From: Paenibacillus polymyxa M1
Lineage (GTDB): Bacteria; Bacillota; Bacilli; Paenibacillales; Paenibacillaceae
Assembly: GCF_000237325.1 (NCBI RefSeq)
Contig: NC_017542.1
Span: forward strand, 5,698,501 to 5,762,500
Reading direction: 5' to 3'
Length of the DNA stretch: 64,000 nt
Positions within the stretch are counted from its first letter, which is position 1. The number at the start of each line of letters is the position of its first letter. The translations under genes were made by a program, and so were the position numbers. Under the pieces are notes generated by a model. The model had not been told where the DNA came from and made no database searches. It saw nothing but the letters and a program-made list of their open reading frames with translations. This document shows, piece after piece, positions 7,277-16,921 of the stretch.

Positions 7277-9523
7277 GTGAATTCCATGCTGCGATTCAAT
7301 GCTATACGTACAGGTTATCTGCTGGGCATCTCACTGATACTGGCTGCGATTATTTATTTTTTCGCCTCCAATTGGGGCGGACTGGATCGAACAGTCAAAA
7401 TCGTGCTAGCTGTTGCGCTTATTGTTTTGTTTTATGGCTTATCTTTTGTATTTGCACGTATACGTGCTGTTCCCGGGCAACAAGCTTTTCTGTCCAATAT
7501 ATTTCTGGTGGCTGGCTGTGTAGCCTTCGGCGTTTCCGTGGCGTTGCTCGGTCAAATTTACAACTCCCATGCGGACAGCTACGGGTTGTTTTTCATTTGG
7601 TCAGTGCCGGCTTTACTGCTTAGCTGGATTACCCGCTACAATCCTTTATATATGCTGTCTTATGTACTGATTCATTTGGGGGTATGGCTTTACTTCTATC
7701 CAACGATGCAAAGCCCGTCTTATAGCCAACTGGAATCGTTGTCCATCGCTGGAGTGTTCGCAATATTCAATCTGGTGCTATTTCTATTGACGTTCCTTCA
7801 TCGTATACATTCGGCTCCACTACAATATATGAGCTTTACTGTTCTCCATATAGCTATGTTGGCGATGACCAACTCCTTTGCATTCGATGGATATGGCCTG
7901 ATCATGAATATACCGCATATCGCTGTGATTGCTTTAGGATTTTATATATTTATCAAGGTTCGGCTGAATAAAACGTTACTGACCTTGAATGCATTGGCGC
8001 TTTCGGCGTTTGCTGTCTTTAAATTTATAGAGCTGGCAGAGACGTACTCTTCATCACTATTCTTTGTTTTCGGGTTGATCTTTGTGGCACTGCTATTGAC
8101 GGGTAACGTATGGTTTTTCCGTTATTTAAATCGTTTGGGAAAGCCATCTCCGGATGAGACAGCCGTCCCTGAGGAACATAGCAGTGAGTGGATCACCAAA
8201 ACCGTATCTCGCATAATCAAAGTGGTTGGAGTGCTGATTGGCAGTATATCTCTCATCGGACTGATTATGATTAGCACGAACGTAAATCACACCGAATATG
8301 TACTGCTGGGCGTGTCTTTGCTGCTAATGATTACGATGATCGTCATACCAGAGTCCAAGCTGGATCCTGTAATCCGTTATACGCTGCTGACCATCAGCTA
8401 TATTACCGGCCTGGCGGCCATTCTATGGTCAGATCAGACGCTACTTTCGGTATTATTTCTGATCGTTTCCATCGCCGGATGGTTTCGCTCCAAGGGGAAA
8501 AGGCAGCGATTTTTTGCCTATACTTTTGTAAACCTGAATATGGCAACTGTTTTGTTTCAACAGTATCAAGAGTGGGATGGCTGGAACTGGACCTATAAGT
8601 TCATCATCTTCGCCCTGTTCGCTCTCAATGCCGTCTTATACGGGCTAAGCTACTTTAGACCCAAGACAGAGCTAAAAGGACATCTTCGGGATAGTTCATT
8701 ATTCTTCAGCTTATTGTTCCTGTTTTGGACAACGTTTTTCGAGGATGTCATTCCACACTCTTATATGTTCATGAACATTTTTTATTTTGTTATCGTTACA
8801 TGGATGGTCTTTGCCTTTATCCGTCACAAACAAAAATCGGAGGCTATTACGAGCGTTGTATTCTGGTTTATTTTTATCGGCTTCAAATACTATGATTTAT
8901 TGTGGACGCTGCTGTATAAATCTTTTACACTGGCGCTACTGGGGATCATTATACTGGGAATTACCTGGTGGTTCGATCGACGAATGGCCCATAGCGGCAA
9001 AACAGCGTTCGATGCCGACCACCGCAGCTTTAGCTTTATGCGCTTAAGCCCGTTACTCATTGCCATTGTCATTGTGCTACAGCTAGGAATTATCGGCTAT
9101 CAGACGGCGAGAAGTGAAACCCTGCTCGCCACAGGTGCCTCCGTTAAGCTCAAGCTGGCTCCTATAGACCCGCGCTCCCTGTTGCAGGGCGATTATGTGG
9201 CACTGAATTACGATATTTCTACCCCTCCTTCCAAGAACCCTCTTCAGGAGAAGGATTGGAACCGAGGCAAGGTTAAAGTCGTTCTCACACCAGATAGCCA
9301 AGGAGTATACATTGCTGATCGTCTATATCAAGATGGCGAGAAACTTGCCCATCATGAAATTGTTCTCAATGGACAATGGAATGGTTCTCGTATTCTGTAC
9401 GGTATTGAGAATTATTTCATTCCTGAAGGAACTGGACGTACTGTTGAACAGAACGCTCATTACGCCTATATTCGGGTCAGCCGCAATGGAGACGCGTTGC
9501 TGGAACGTTTGGTGGAAAGCTGA
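7277..9523 (+). CDS. DUF2157 membrane protein fused to a GDYXXLXY domain
   Basis: A 748-residue integral membrane protein of unknown function. The N-terminal part resembles the DUF2157 predicted membrane family (GYLLGISLILAAIIYFFASN), the middle has many more helices, and the C-terminal extracytoplasmic part contains LLQGDYVALNYDIS at about residue 635, the signature of the GDYXXLXY domain family. In many bacteria these two parts are separate adjacent genes; here they are one chain. Start is ambiguous: GTG 7277 is only 3 bases after the AGGAAAGG site, while ATG 7286 is 12 bases from it. It has no operon partner and is bounded by terminators on both sides. Confidence 0.85.
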   Translation: MNSMLRFNAIRTGYLLGISLILAAIIYFFASNWGGLDRTVKIVLAVALIVLFYGLSFVFARIRAVPGQQAFLSNIFLVAGCVAFGVSVALLGQIYNSHADSYGLFFIWSVPALLLSWITRYNPLYMLSYVLIHLGVWLYFYPTMQSPSYSQLESLSIAGVFAIFNLVLFLLTFLHRIHSAPLQYMSFTVLHIAMLAMTNSFAFDGYGLIMNIPHIAVIALGFYIFIKVRLNKTLLTLNALALSAFAVFKFIELAETYSSSLFFVFGLIFVALLLTGNVWFFRYLNRLGKPSPDETAVPEEHSSEWITKTVSRIIKVVGVLIGSISLIGLIMISTNVNHTEYVLLGVSLLLMITMIVIPESKLDPVIRYTLLTISYITGLAAILWSDQTLLSVLFLIVSIAGWFRSKGKRQRFFAYTFVNLNMATVLFQQYQEWDGWNWTYKFIIFALFALNAVLYGLSYFRPKTELKGHLRDSSLFFSLLFLFWTTFFEDVIPHSYMFMNIFYFVIVTWMVFAFIRHKQKSEAITSVVFWFIFIGFKYYDLLWTLLYKSFTLALLGIIILGITWWFDRRMAHSGKTAFDADHRSFSFMRLSPLLIAIVIVLQLGIIGYQTARSETLLATGASVKLKLAPIDPRSLLQGDYVALNYDISTPPSKNPLQEKDWNRGKVKVVLTPDSQGVYIADRLYQDGEKLAHHEIVLNGQWNGSRILYGIENYFIPEGTGRTVEQNAHYAYIRVSRNGDALLERLVES

Positions 9524-9592
9524 TCTGGATTGGCAAAGAGGTGGAGAGGTAGAGGTATTGAACGAAGCGGGGCTTTAAAAATTTATTTGTAC

Positions 9593-9660
9593 AAAAAGCA
9601 GGCTGAACCAGGTTGCTCCATTGCTGGAGCATAATTTGGTTCAGCCTGCTTTTTCTTTTT
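9593..9660. terminator. Large bidirectional terminator
   Basis: Perfect 18-bp arms (9593-9610 and 9637-9654) starting AAAAAGCAGGCTG enclose a second small hairpin GCTCCA/TGGAGC (9615-9630). T runs follow on both strands. It separates the convergent DUF2157 and methyltransferase genes. Confidence 0.88.
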
Positions 9661-9711
9661 CGGCAATGGAGGAAAACTCAATGATAACCTTTCCCTAAAG
9701 TTTATCCTCGT

Positions 9712-10659
9712 TTATATCTCTCTCGACCATGCCACGATTTCTTTAATATCCTGCGGCTGAGTCCGACAACAGCCACCAATCATACGCGCTCCTGCTTTAT
9801 ACCACTGCCGGGCACTCTGTCCGAACGTTTCTGTACAAGTATGGCCCTGCCATGTCTTGGTGACCGGGTCATATTCCTCCCCCAGATTGGGATATACCAC
9901 CACCGGCTTGTCCGTATGGCTGTGTATTTCGTGAATAAGAGATGGAATGAATTTGGGCAACGTGCAATTGATCCCTACCGCAGCTACCTGCTCATGCTCA
10001 TTCAGCCACTTTGCACATGCGGCGACAGACTCGCCATTACTGATATGCTGCTCATCCTTTGCACTAAAGCTGATCCAGGCATACGTACCGGGGAATTCCT
10101 TCAGCAAGCGGGCAATAGCCTTGGCTTCCACCAGGCAGGGTATCGTTTCACAAGCTAAAATGTCTGCTCCCGCCTCGATCAGAGCTTTCATGCGCGGCCT
10201 GTGAAACTCCATAAGCTGCTCTTCGCTCAGCTTGTAATCACCGCGATACTCTGAACCATCAGCGAGAAACGCTCCATAGGGTCCGACAGAGGCCGCAACC
10301 AGCGGCTTGGGACGATGCTGCTGACTTGCAGTAGCCGTCACATCGGCCCAAAACTCATCTCGTGCCTGTAAAGCAATCTGCACCGATGACTGAATCAGCT
10401 TCAACGCCTCATTTTCGCTTAGCCCTCGTTGAACGTAGCCTTCCACAGTGGCCTGATAGCTCGCCGTAATCGCACAGTCTGCCCCAGCCTCAAAGTAATC
10501 TCGATGTACACGCTTGATCGAATCCGGATATTCATAGAGTATTTTGGCCGACCATAAGCTATCGTTCAGATCATGCCCATGACGTTCCAATTCAGTCGCC
10601 ATTGCGCCGTCCAGCACGATCAGCTGAAATTTGTTCACTATACGTTGTATCGGATTCAT
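9712..10659 (-). CDS. mmuM: Homocysteine S-methyltransferase
   Basis: Transfers a methyl group from S-methylmethionine (or S-adenosylmethionine) to homocysteine to give methionine. The 315-residue product has the zinc-binding cysteines of the family: VGINCT in the middle and MIGGCCRT near the C-terminus. The N-terminus, LDGAMATELERHGHDL, is typical of MmuM/YbgG. The gene is single with its own promoter; the usual partner permease mmuP is not next to it. The AEC permease upstream is divergently transcribed and more likely belongs with the dehydrogenase. Confidence 0.92.
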   Translation of the reverse strand: MNPIQRIVNKFQLIVLDGAMATELERHGHDLNDSLWSAKILYEYPDSIKRVHRDYFEAGADCAITASYQATVEGYVQRGLSENEALKLIQSSVQIALQARDEFWADVTATASQQHRPKPLVAASVGPYGAFLADGSEYRGDYKLSEEQLMEFHRPRMKALIEAGADILACETIPCLVEAKAIARLLKEFPGTYAWISFSAKDEQHISNGESVAACAKWLNEHEQVAAVGINCTLPKFIPSLIHEIHSHTDKPVVVYPNLGEEYDPVTKTWQGHTCTETFGQSARQWYKAGARMIGGCCRTQPQDIKEIVAWSREI

Positions 10660-10721
10660 GCGGCCCCTCCTGCTTGTCTAATCTATTTAACCCACTGACT
10701 AGGTTGGATTTAATTTTTTAT

Positions 10722-10730
10722 ATTATAGCA
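10722..10730 (-). promoter_or_regulatory. Extended -10 promoter of mmuM
   Basis: On the minus strand TGCTATAAT (an extended -10) lies about 65 bases before the start codon; no good -35 is visible at 17 bp, in keeping with extended -10 promoters. Confidence 0.55.
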
Positions 10731-10782
10731 TGTATGTTGATGAGCACCTTACATTTACATCCTGATGTGACGTATAAATTTT

Positions 10783-10808
10783 TTAAATTAGTTTCATAAG
10801 TTAAATTA
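10783..10808 (+). repeat. Direct repeat TTAAATTA, candidate response-regulator site
   Basis: TTAAATTA occurs at 10783-10790 and 10801-10808, 18 bp apart, in a very AT-rich stretch about 145 bases before the permease. CitB/DcuR/MalR-type regulators are known to bind AT-rich sites, and such a system is encoded next door. The assignment is inference. Confidence 0.35.
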
Positions 10809-10950
10809 ATTAGATATTGTTCTTTTTTTCACAAAGTTTTTTTACTATAAAGGTGCAAACCAAACACTTTGGCCAAAAGATCAGGGAATTGCATTGTCAC
10901 ATTTTGCATCGGCATTTATGTGAAAAAAGGTACAAGAGAGGATTTTATCT

Positions 10951-12006
10951 ATGTCTTTACTAGAAATGATTACAGCGACCTTAACAGATAACAGTATTGT
11001 CAGTTCTATCGCTTCTACCGTTTTTATTATCCTGCTCGGCTTCTTTTGCCGCAAGAAGGGGATTTTTACCGCAGCCGTAGGAAAGATGCTATCTAAGGTT
11101 GTTCTCACTGTGGCTCTACCAGCACTAGCCTTTAATTCTTTCATGCAGGATATCAATCCTACAATATTAAAACAGGGCATGAATGTTTTAATATGGGGGA
11201 TTCTCATTTATATCATTCTCATCTTTATCTCCAAGCCGTTCTTCCTGAGCTACAACAAGGATAAGCAGGATGTTTTGCGGGTACTAACCATTTTCGGTTC
11301 TACTACTTTTTTCGGAATTCCCATTGTCGGTGCCATTTACGGTCCTACTGGAGTGATGTACAGTTCCATTTTTAATATAGGCTACCGCATTTTCTTATAT
11401 TCTTATGGCTATATCAAAATGAGCGGCTTAAAAATGGAGCTTAAAAATCTCAAAACTATGTTTTTGAATCCGATTGTTATTGCGACTTTTATAGGCTTGT
11501 TTGTTTGGTTGTTCCAGGGTTATTTACCGCAAATGAGTGTGGCTACAGAGGATGGGACCATTCAGCAGTTTGCTTTTCTAAGAATTGATCAAACCGCTGT
11601 CTGGTTGTTCAAGCCCATGACCTACCTTGCCGGACTAGCTTCTCCATTGGCCTGGTTATCGATTGGTTCAACTTTGGGTGAAATCAGCTTCAAGTCGGCA
11701 GCTACAGACAAGACATCATGGTATTACAGCCTTGTTAAAGTTTGGCTGGTACCTATTGTGAACATCGTTTTGCTGGCTTTGTTGACCATATCTCATATTC
11801 TGTCGGTCGATACTGTCGCTTTATCTACCATTGTCATTATGATGGCTACTCCTACAGCTACCGTAGCCGCAGCCTATGCCATCAGTTTTGATAAGGAAGC
11901 TGTACTAACTTCTAATGCATCGCTTCTATCAACTATTACTTCCGTCGTCATGATTCCGGTGTGGATTATTACGCTCAATGTCATCGATAAAATTGGAATT
12001 TTCTAA
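10951..12006 (+). CDS. AEC-family permease (malate/lactate-type)
   Basis: A 351-residue membrane protein of the auxin efflux carrier family, which in Firmicutes includes malate permeases such as MleP. About ten hydrophobic segments are spread in two halves; TFFGIPIVGAIYGPTGVMYS and MMATPTATVAAAYAISFDKE are the conserved half-repeats with small residues and Pro. GAGAGG lies 13 bases before the ATG. The dehydrogenase gene follows after 17 bases, so the two form an operon, and a dicarboxylate-type two-component system faces it. A 2-hydroxy acid or dicarboxylate substrate is likely, but which one cannot be told from sequence. Confidence 0.82.
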   Translation: MSLLEMITATLTDNSIVSSIASTVFIILLGFFCRKKGIFTAAVGKMLSKVVLTVALPALAFNSFMQDINPTILKQGMNVLIWGILIYIILIFISKPFFLSYNKDKQDVLRVLTIFGSTTFFGIPIVGAIYGPTGVMYSSIFNIGYRIFLYSYGYIKMSGLKMELKNLKTMFLNPIVIATFIGLFVWLFQGYLPQMSVATEDGTIQQFAFLRIDQTAVWLFKPMTYLAGLASPLAWLSIGSTLGEISFKSAATDKTSWYYSLVKVWLVPIVNIVLLALLTISHILSVDTVALSTIVIMMATPTATVAAAYAISFDKEAVLTSNASLLSTITSVVMIPVWIITLNVIDKIGIF

Positions 12007-12023
12007 ATCAGGGGGAAAACAAC

Positions 12024-13043
12024 ATGTTAAAAATCATCTGCTATGGTGCCCGTTCATATGAGAAGCCCTATTTCCATGAGCTTAATAAATATAACTTCCA
12101 GCTAACGCTGGTAGAAGAGCTGCTGACCTCCAGCAATGCAGAACTGGCCCAGCATCACGATGCTGTTTTGTTAAGAGGAAACTGTGCTGCCAATCGGCAA
12201 AATCTCGCAAAATTCAATCAGTACGGCATTCAATATATTTTCACCAGAACCGTCGGAATCAACCATATTGATTTGGATGCCTGCAGCGAATTTGGAATGA
12301 AGGTCGCACGTGTGCCATCCTACTCTCCGAATGCTATCGCAGAGCTTTCCTTAACTCTTGCTATGATGCTGCTCCGTCACACTGCTTACATGACTACCAA
12401 AAGCTCTTTCAAAAATTTTATTGTGGACGAGCATACGTTCAGCAAAGAGATTCACAATTGTAAAGTTGGGATTATCGGGGTCGGTCGCATCGGCCTGACG
12501 GAGGCCAAATTATTTAAAGGATTAGGAGCTTCTGTTATCGGCTATGATGTGTACCAATCCGACGCAGCCAAGGCACTCATTCCATTCACAACCTTGGATG
12601 AACTACTGGCAGAGAGTGATATCGTCAGTGTGCATGTTCCTTACCTGCCGGGACAGAACGACCAAATGATTAATGCTAGCTTTTTAGCGAAAATGAAAAA
12701 AGGGTCTATTCTCATCAATACCTCACGTGGGGAATTACAAGATAACCAAGCCATTCTGGATGCTTTGCTCAGCAATCATTTGGAAGGGTTCGGAACAGAT
12801 GTCTTTCCTAAAGAGGAAGAACTATTTTTTAAAGCATTTGACCCATGGCAAATGCTCCCGGACCCAACGATCCAGAAGCTTGTGGAGCTGTATCCAAGAG
12901 TGTTGGTCACACCTCATGCCGGCTCGAATACCGTTACTGCGTTATCCAACATGATTGAAACCAGCTACGCAAACTTCCATGATATCATTACAACTCATTC
13001 TTCGGACAATCTGGTCCCACTTCCTGTTCTCGCTATGAAATAG
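12024..13043 (+). CDS. D-2-hydroxyacid dehydrogenase (D-lactate dehydrogenase type)
   Basis: NAD-dependent oxidoreductase that interconverts a 2-keto acid and a D-2-hydroxy acid, most likely pyruvate and D-lactate. The 339-residue protein has the NAD loop GVGRIG (152-157) and the catalytic triad of the family as Arg235 (NTSRGE), Glu264 (FPKEEE) and His298 (TPHAGS), at positions close to those in lactobacillar D-lactate dehydrogenases. GGGGGAA precedes the ATG. It is co-transcribed with the AEC permease. VanH-like enzymes are close relatives, but no VanA-type ligase is present here. Confidence 0.87.
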   Translation: MLKIICYGARSYEKPYFHELNKYNFQLTLVEELLTSSNAELAQHHDAVLLRGNCAANRQNLAKFNQYGIQYIFTRTVGINHIDLDACSEFGMKVARVPSYSPNAIAELSLTLAMMLLRHTAYMTTKSSFKNFIVDEHTFSKEIHNCKVGIIGVGRIGLTEAKLFKGLGASVIGYDVYQSDAAKALIPFTTLDELLAESDIVSVHVPYLPGQNDQMINASFLAKMKKGSILINTSRGELQDNQAILDALLSNHLEGFGTDVFPKEEELFFKAFDPWQMLPDPTIQKLVELYPRVLVTPHAGSNTVTALSNMIETSYANFHDIITTHSSDNLVPLPVLAMK

Positions 13044-13072
13044 TGTAGGAAGCTTGGCACACTCATTGGACA

Positions 13073-13120
13073 GTAAAGAACCGCTATCTCCAGGTCATAC
13101 TGGAAATGGCGGTTCTTTTA
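13073..13120. terminator. Bidirectional terminator
   Basis: Stem AAAGAACCGC/GCGGTTCTTTT with inner TCCAG/TGGA (13075-13118). It serves the dehydrogenase on the plus strand; on the minus strand it overlaps the last codons of the response regulator. Confidence 0.85.
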
Positions 13121-13832
13121 TATCCGAATTGATCTGATAGAGCATTAGCGGCCTTCCAATCTTGTGGTATTCTATCGATTCAATCAGAAAGCCATCGTCT
13201 ACCAGGAACTGAATATATTTTTTGACTGTAATACGGGACAAGTCCACTTCTCTGGCTAATGTTTCAACCGAAAAAGGTCCGTCCAGCTCTTGAATACTCT
13301 TCAGTATGGTAGTCATGGTCAGTTTGGACAAGTTTTTAGACAGATTTTTCGATAGATTTGGGGATAGTTGTTTAGCAGGTTTTTTCTTTTCTACACCCAT
13401 AGGCTCTTCTTTATTAAAATATTGATCAATGACAGCTTGATTAATTCCGTTCCCTTCCTCCATCACCGTGGCCAAACGCTGGATTTTCTCAACAGCCAGC
13501 TTAAAGCGTTCGAATGTAAAAGGCTTAATTAGATAGTCTGCCACTCCATAGAAAACAGCTTCCTTTACCGTTTGGATATCTTTTGCAGCCGTAATTAAAA
13601 TAACCGAAGCATGGTACTGCTGCTCCTGCATATGGGATAACAAGGTTAATCCACTTTTCCCGGGTAAATAAACGTCCAGCAATACCAGATCAGGTGTGAA
13701 CTTCTGAAGACAATCCTGTGCCTTCTGGACAGTATCTGCTTTACATACCACATCCAAGTTGTCCATACGCTCAATAAACTGTTGATTGAGCTCAGCAACC
13801 ATAGGATCATCCTCAACAATGAGTACCTTCAT
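13095..13832 (-). CDS. CitB/DcuR-type response regulator
   Basis: A 245-residue regulator: N-terminal receiver domain with acidic pocket VEDD (6-9), phosphorylated Asp53 (LLDVYLPG) and Lys in YLIKPF, then a C-terminal helix-turn-helix (PFSVETLAREVDLSRITVKK) of the CitB/MalR group. The linker carries three NLSK repeats. It overlaps the kinase gene by 4 bases (ATGA). It most likely controls the adjacent permease-dehydrogenase operon in response to a carboxylate; target and ligand are inferred from family and position. Confidence 0.88.
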   Translation of the reverse strand: MKVLIVEDDPMVAELNQQFIERMDNLDVVCKADTVQKAQDCLQKFTPDLVLLDVYLPGKSGLTLLSHMQEQQYHASVILITAAKDIQTVKEAVFYGVADYLIKPFTFERFKLAVEKIQRLATVMEEGNGINQAVIDQYFNKEEPMGVEKKKPAKQLSPNLSKNLSKNLSKLTMTTILKSIQELDGPFSVETLAREVDLSRITVKKYIQFLVDDGFLIESIEYHKIGRPLMLYQINSDIKEPPFPV

Positions 13833-15481
13833 TCACTCGTCACCTCCAATGTACAGGGCAACTCTACATAGATACTTGTTCCCAGACCAGGTTGGCTGTC
13901 AATCTCAATGATGCCCTGGTGATTGTCCACCATGGTCTTAACCAGATTCAAACCGTACCCCCTGTCCTCTCCTTTGGTTGAGAAGCCATGCTCGAATATT
14001 CTTTGTTGCATTTCAGAGTCAATTCCCATACCATTATCCTTCACTTTCAAAATGAACACATTTCCCTCACACTCATAATTCAATTTCAATTCAATTTTGC
14101 CGGGTTGCCTTTTTTGTAAAATGGAGTCTATCGCGTTGTCAAAAAAATTGCCCAATATGTGTATGACATCATGAACAATGTCCTGCATCTCTAGATTGGA
14201 TACATTCGAGCTTTCTTCCAGTAACACCGAAATATTCTGCTCGCGTGCTTCGTTGATTTTCCCCATAATAAAACCTGCTAAAGCCGGAACCTTAATCCTC
14301 TCTGTTAGAAAGCCTACTTCATTTTGATACCGGTGATTTAGCTGCTGAATATACTGACTGACTTCTTCATATTTCCTCATCTCAATCAGTCCGGAGATCA
14401 CGTGCATTTTGTTCATAAACTCATGCGTCTGTCCGCGAAGAGAGTTAATATAATATTTTGTGCCACTCAACTGATTGCTAAGATGAATCATCTCGGATTG
14501 GTCGCGCAGTGTAGCAACTGCCCCAAAAAACTCATTTTCTACATGTATAGGGGTTACTGTCGCAATGACTTCTATACCATTCACATAAAACGAGCGGTCC
14601 TTGATCTTCTTCTTACTATCAAACACTTTCTTGAAGAGCGCGTTATAAAAGTTGGTATCGATCTGCTCGCCAATCGGGGCTTTTCTGTCTTGATTCGCCA
14701 GTTGGTACTTGGCCTGAGCTTCCTTGTTCATAAGCATAATTTTCTTGTCAGCCGAAATGGCTATAATTCCTTCAGCGACCTCATTTTCAATAATTACTTT
14801 TTCACGTAATCGTGTTGCTATCTCTTGTGGTTCCAGACCAAATAAGATCGTTTTGATTTTTTGTGCCAGAATGATCGCGCCCAGAACTCCACTAAAGAGT
14901 CCCAGCATCAGTCCTCCAAAAATGGTATACTGCGCCTGCATCAAATCATGATTTAGCGTTCTCATGGTCAGTCCTACACATACAATGCCAATGACCTCTT
15001 TCTGTTGATTAAATATCGGCGTAAAATAACGGTAGCCTTGGCCTAAAACACCGATATTTTCAGAAAAATGTCCCTGACCGGATAGTGCTTTTCTGGCATC
15101 GTCCAAATCAGAGAATGGCTTGCCAATCATGGTTTCATTCGGATGGGAAAGCCGAATTAAATCGTGGTTCAGTATGACTACAAAATCCACATTAACGTTA
15201 TGCATTACTCCAAGAGAATAGTCTTGGATCTGCTTCACAGGGACTCCCTGCTCAACATTACGAATAACATCGTTGTCACTGGCAACCACCTTGGCAATAC
15301 CTGAAAGTTTTTCCTTCGTATTATCAAAATGCTTGTTAATCACGAAATTACGAATGAGAAGCAAGGATATAATCAAGGAAATAATAATAACTAAAACAAC
15401 CAAAATAATAATCATGAATTGTAGCGAAACTTTGAATTGTCTTCTCGGTTTCAACTTACCTTTTAACCGCAACCCTATCAC
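13829..15481 (-). CDS. CitA/DcuS-type sensor histidine kinase
   Basis: A 550-residue membrane kinase. A first membrane helix (about 20-45) and a second (about 185-210) flank an extracytoplasmic sensor domain that contains RLSHPNE, typical of dicarboxylate/citrate sensors. A cytoplasmic PAS domain follows, then the H-box QTHEFMNKMHVISGLIEM and N-box LGNFFDNAIDSI and the GYGLNLVK G-box. The start is a GTG at 15481; the ribosome site (GAAGCTGG) is weak, so it may be wrong by some residues. The partner response regulator overlaps its end. Confidence 0.87.
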   Translation of the reverse strand: MIGLRLKGKLKPRRQFKVSLQFMIIILVVLVIIISLIISLLLIRNFVINKHFDNTKEKLSGIAKVVASDNDVIRNVEQGVPVKQIQDYSLGVMHNVNVDFVVILNHDLIRLSHPNETMIGKPFSDLDDARKALSGQGHFSENIGVLGQGYRYFTPIFNQQKEVIGIVCVGLTMRTLNHDLMQAQYTIFGGLMLGLFSGVLGAIILAQKIKTILFGLEPQEIATRLREKVIIENEVAEGIIAISADKKIMLMNKEAQAKYQLANQDRKAPIGEQIDTNFYNALFKKVFDSKKKIKDRSFYVNGIEVIATVTPIHVENEFFGAVATLRDQSEMIHLSNQLSGTKYYINSLRGQTHEFMNKMHVISGLIEMRKYEEVSQYIQQLNHRYQNEVGFLTERIKVPALAGFIMGKINEAREQNISVLLEESSNVSNLEMQDIVHDVIHILGNFFDNAIDSILQKRQPGKIELKLNYECEGNVFILKVKDNGMGIDSEMQQRIFEHGFSTKGEDRGYGLNLVKTMVDNHQGIIEIDSQPGLGTSIYVELPCTLEVTSE

Positions 15482-15704
15482 CCAGCTTCTTTATCAAGCT
15501 CTCCAATGGGAAGAAGAGCCTATCTTGCCCCTATAACCCCTTTTTATTCGACATCGTTTGACAAAATCCCTTCTTATTTTACAAGCTTTACGCGCCCCAT
15601 TAGTGGATAACGCAGCCTTTATCTGAAATAAAACAATATGCTGAATAAGGAAAGGTCAATTCTCCATAATAAGGACGTATACCTGACGAAAGGGAGGATA
15701 ACGG

Positions 15705-15887
15705 ATGATTGACAATCTCGAGAGCAATTACGACTGCGCTCATGCAGGAGAAGACCTTCATCAACTCAAGCAGGAGCTCGCTACGCTTCAGGCCCAAGGT
15801 GCCAATGACCAGGCATCCAAGGAAGCCATTCATCGGCTGGAAAATCAAATTTCGTTCATCTTGAACAAATGCGATATTAACCATTAG
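15705..15887 (+). CDS. Small conserved-looking protein of unknown function
   Basis: A 60-residue acidic protein, not recognised. It is preceded by AAAGGGAGGA with good spacing and followed by a strong terminator, so it is very likely translated. It has a helix-prone Gln/Leu/Glu-rich middle (DLHQLKQELATLQAQ) and two Cys, and no membrane segment or signal peptide. Confidence 0.65.
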   Translation: MIDNLESNYDCAHAGEDLHQLKQELATLQAQGANDQASKEAIHRLENQISFILNKCDINH

Positions 15888-15916
15888 TCAAGTCTGTCTG
15901 GTTCGGTAAAATAAAA

Positions 15917-15957
15917 TACAAAACCGGCTTGCCTTAGAAGACAAGCCGGTTTTGTAT
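15917..15957. terminator. Bidirectional terminator
   Basis: Perfect 14-bp arms ACAAAACCGGCTTG/CAAGCCGGTTTTGT (15919-15932 and 15942-15955) between the small gene and convergent pyrD. Confidence 0.88.
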
Positions 15958-15988
15958 GCTCAAGTTTATACACATATGAGTGCTAAAT

Positions 15989-16921
15989 TTACAAAATTCC
16001 TCGTATCTCATCCAACGACTGCACCTTTTCCTGCTGCATCCATTGTTCTAGCCCATATACCAACTCAGCCCCTGCATGTAAATGGACAAAATTATACGTT
16101 CCCACCTGAATGGCGGCGGCCCCTGCCATGGTGAATTCAATAATGTCCTCCACAGAGCTGATCCCGCCCATCCCGATCACAGGAATGGATACCGCCTGCG
16201 CCACCTGGTGAACCATGCGCAAGGCAATCGGCTTGATTGCCGGTCCGGAAAGGCCTGCATACGTGTTGGCGAACACACTGCGGCGCCGACGTATATCTAT
16301 TTTCATTGCAGAAAATGTATTGATCAGCGAAACCCCGTCGGCGCCTTCTTCCTCGCACATAACCGCCATCTGCGTGATGTTCTCTGCATTTGGAGACAGC
16401 TTGACAACTAGCGGAAGCGCCGTCACATTGCGCACCTGACGCACCACCTCCCGCGCTACCTCTGTCTGGATACCAAATTGCATTCCGCCCTGCTTCACAT
16501 TGGGGCATGAAATGTTCAATTCCAGCATGTCAACGCCTCTGCGGTTCATTGTACGGCGTTTTTGCGCGTTTTCCGTAATCATGGCTACGGCCTGTACGTA
16601 TTCCTCCAGATTGGAGCCGCCCACATTGGCAATAACAGCCGTATTCCAGCGAGTCATGTCATCCAGTTCATCCTTCAAAAAAGCCGCCACACCCGGATTT
16701 TCCAATCCTACACTATTCAGCATACCGGATGCTGTCTCATGTATTCGTTGCCCCGTATTCCCCGCCTTCGGATGAAGGGTTAGTCCCTTGCCGACGATGC
16801 CGCCGAGTAGCTCAGGAGAATAGAATTCTGCATACTCACGCCCGAACCCAAACGTACCGGATGCCATGATAATCGGGTTTTTGAACGGTACACCTGCTAT
16901 ATTACACGCCATGGAGATCAT
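15989..16921 (-). CDS. pyrD: Dihydroorotate dehydrogenase B, catalytic subunit
   Basis: Oxidises dihydroorotate to orotate with FMN, passing electrons through PyrK to NAD in the PyrD2K2 complex. The 310-residue barrel protein has the catalytic Cys in [12 protein letters not shown] (Cys139) and the FMN-phosphate segment [15 protein letters not shown] use ATG 16921 (MISMACN); ATG 16912 is equally possible. A longer frame to 17023 overlaps pyrK and is not needed. It overlaps the pyrK 3' end, so translation is coupled. Confidence 0.93.
   Translation of the reverse strand: MISMACNIAGVPFKNPIIMASGTFGFGREYAEFYSPELLGGIVGKGLTLHPKAGNTGQRIHETASGMLNSVGLENPGVAAFLKDELDDMTRWNTAVIANVGGSNLEEYVQAVAMITENAQKRRTMNRRGVDMLELNISCPNVKQGGMQFGIQTEVAREVVRQVRNVTALPLVVKLSPNAENITQMAVMCEEEGADGVSLINTFSAMKIDIRRRRSVFANTYAGLSGPAIKPIALRMVHQVAQAVSIPVIGMGGISSVEDIIEFTMAGAAAIQVGTYNFVHLHAGAELVYGLEQWMQQEKVQSLDEIRGIL

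Noticed and set aside
9586..9605. Sequence TTTGTACAAAAAGCAGGCT resembles the lambda/Gateway attB1 core.
   Set aside because: One A is missing from the run, no other vector sequence is present, and the GCAGGCTGAACC part has a perfect complement in the terminator arm at 9637-9654, so it is a chromosomal hairpin and the likeness is chance.
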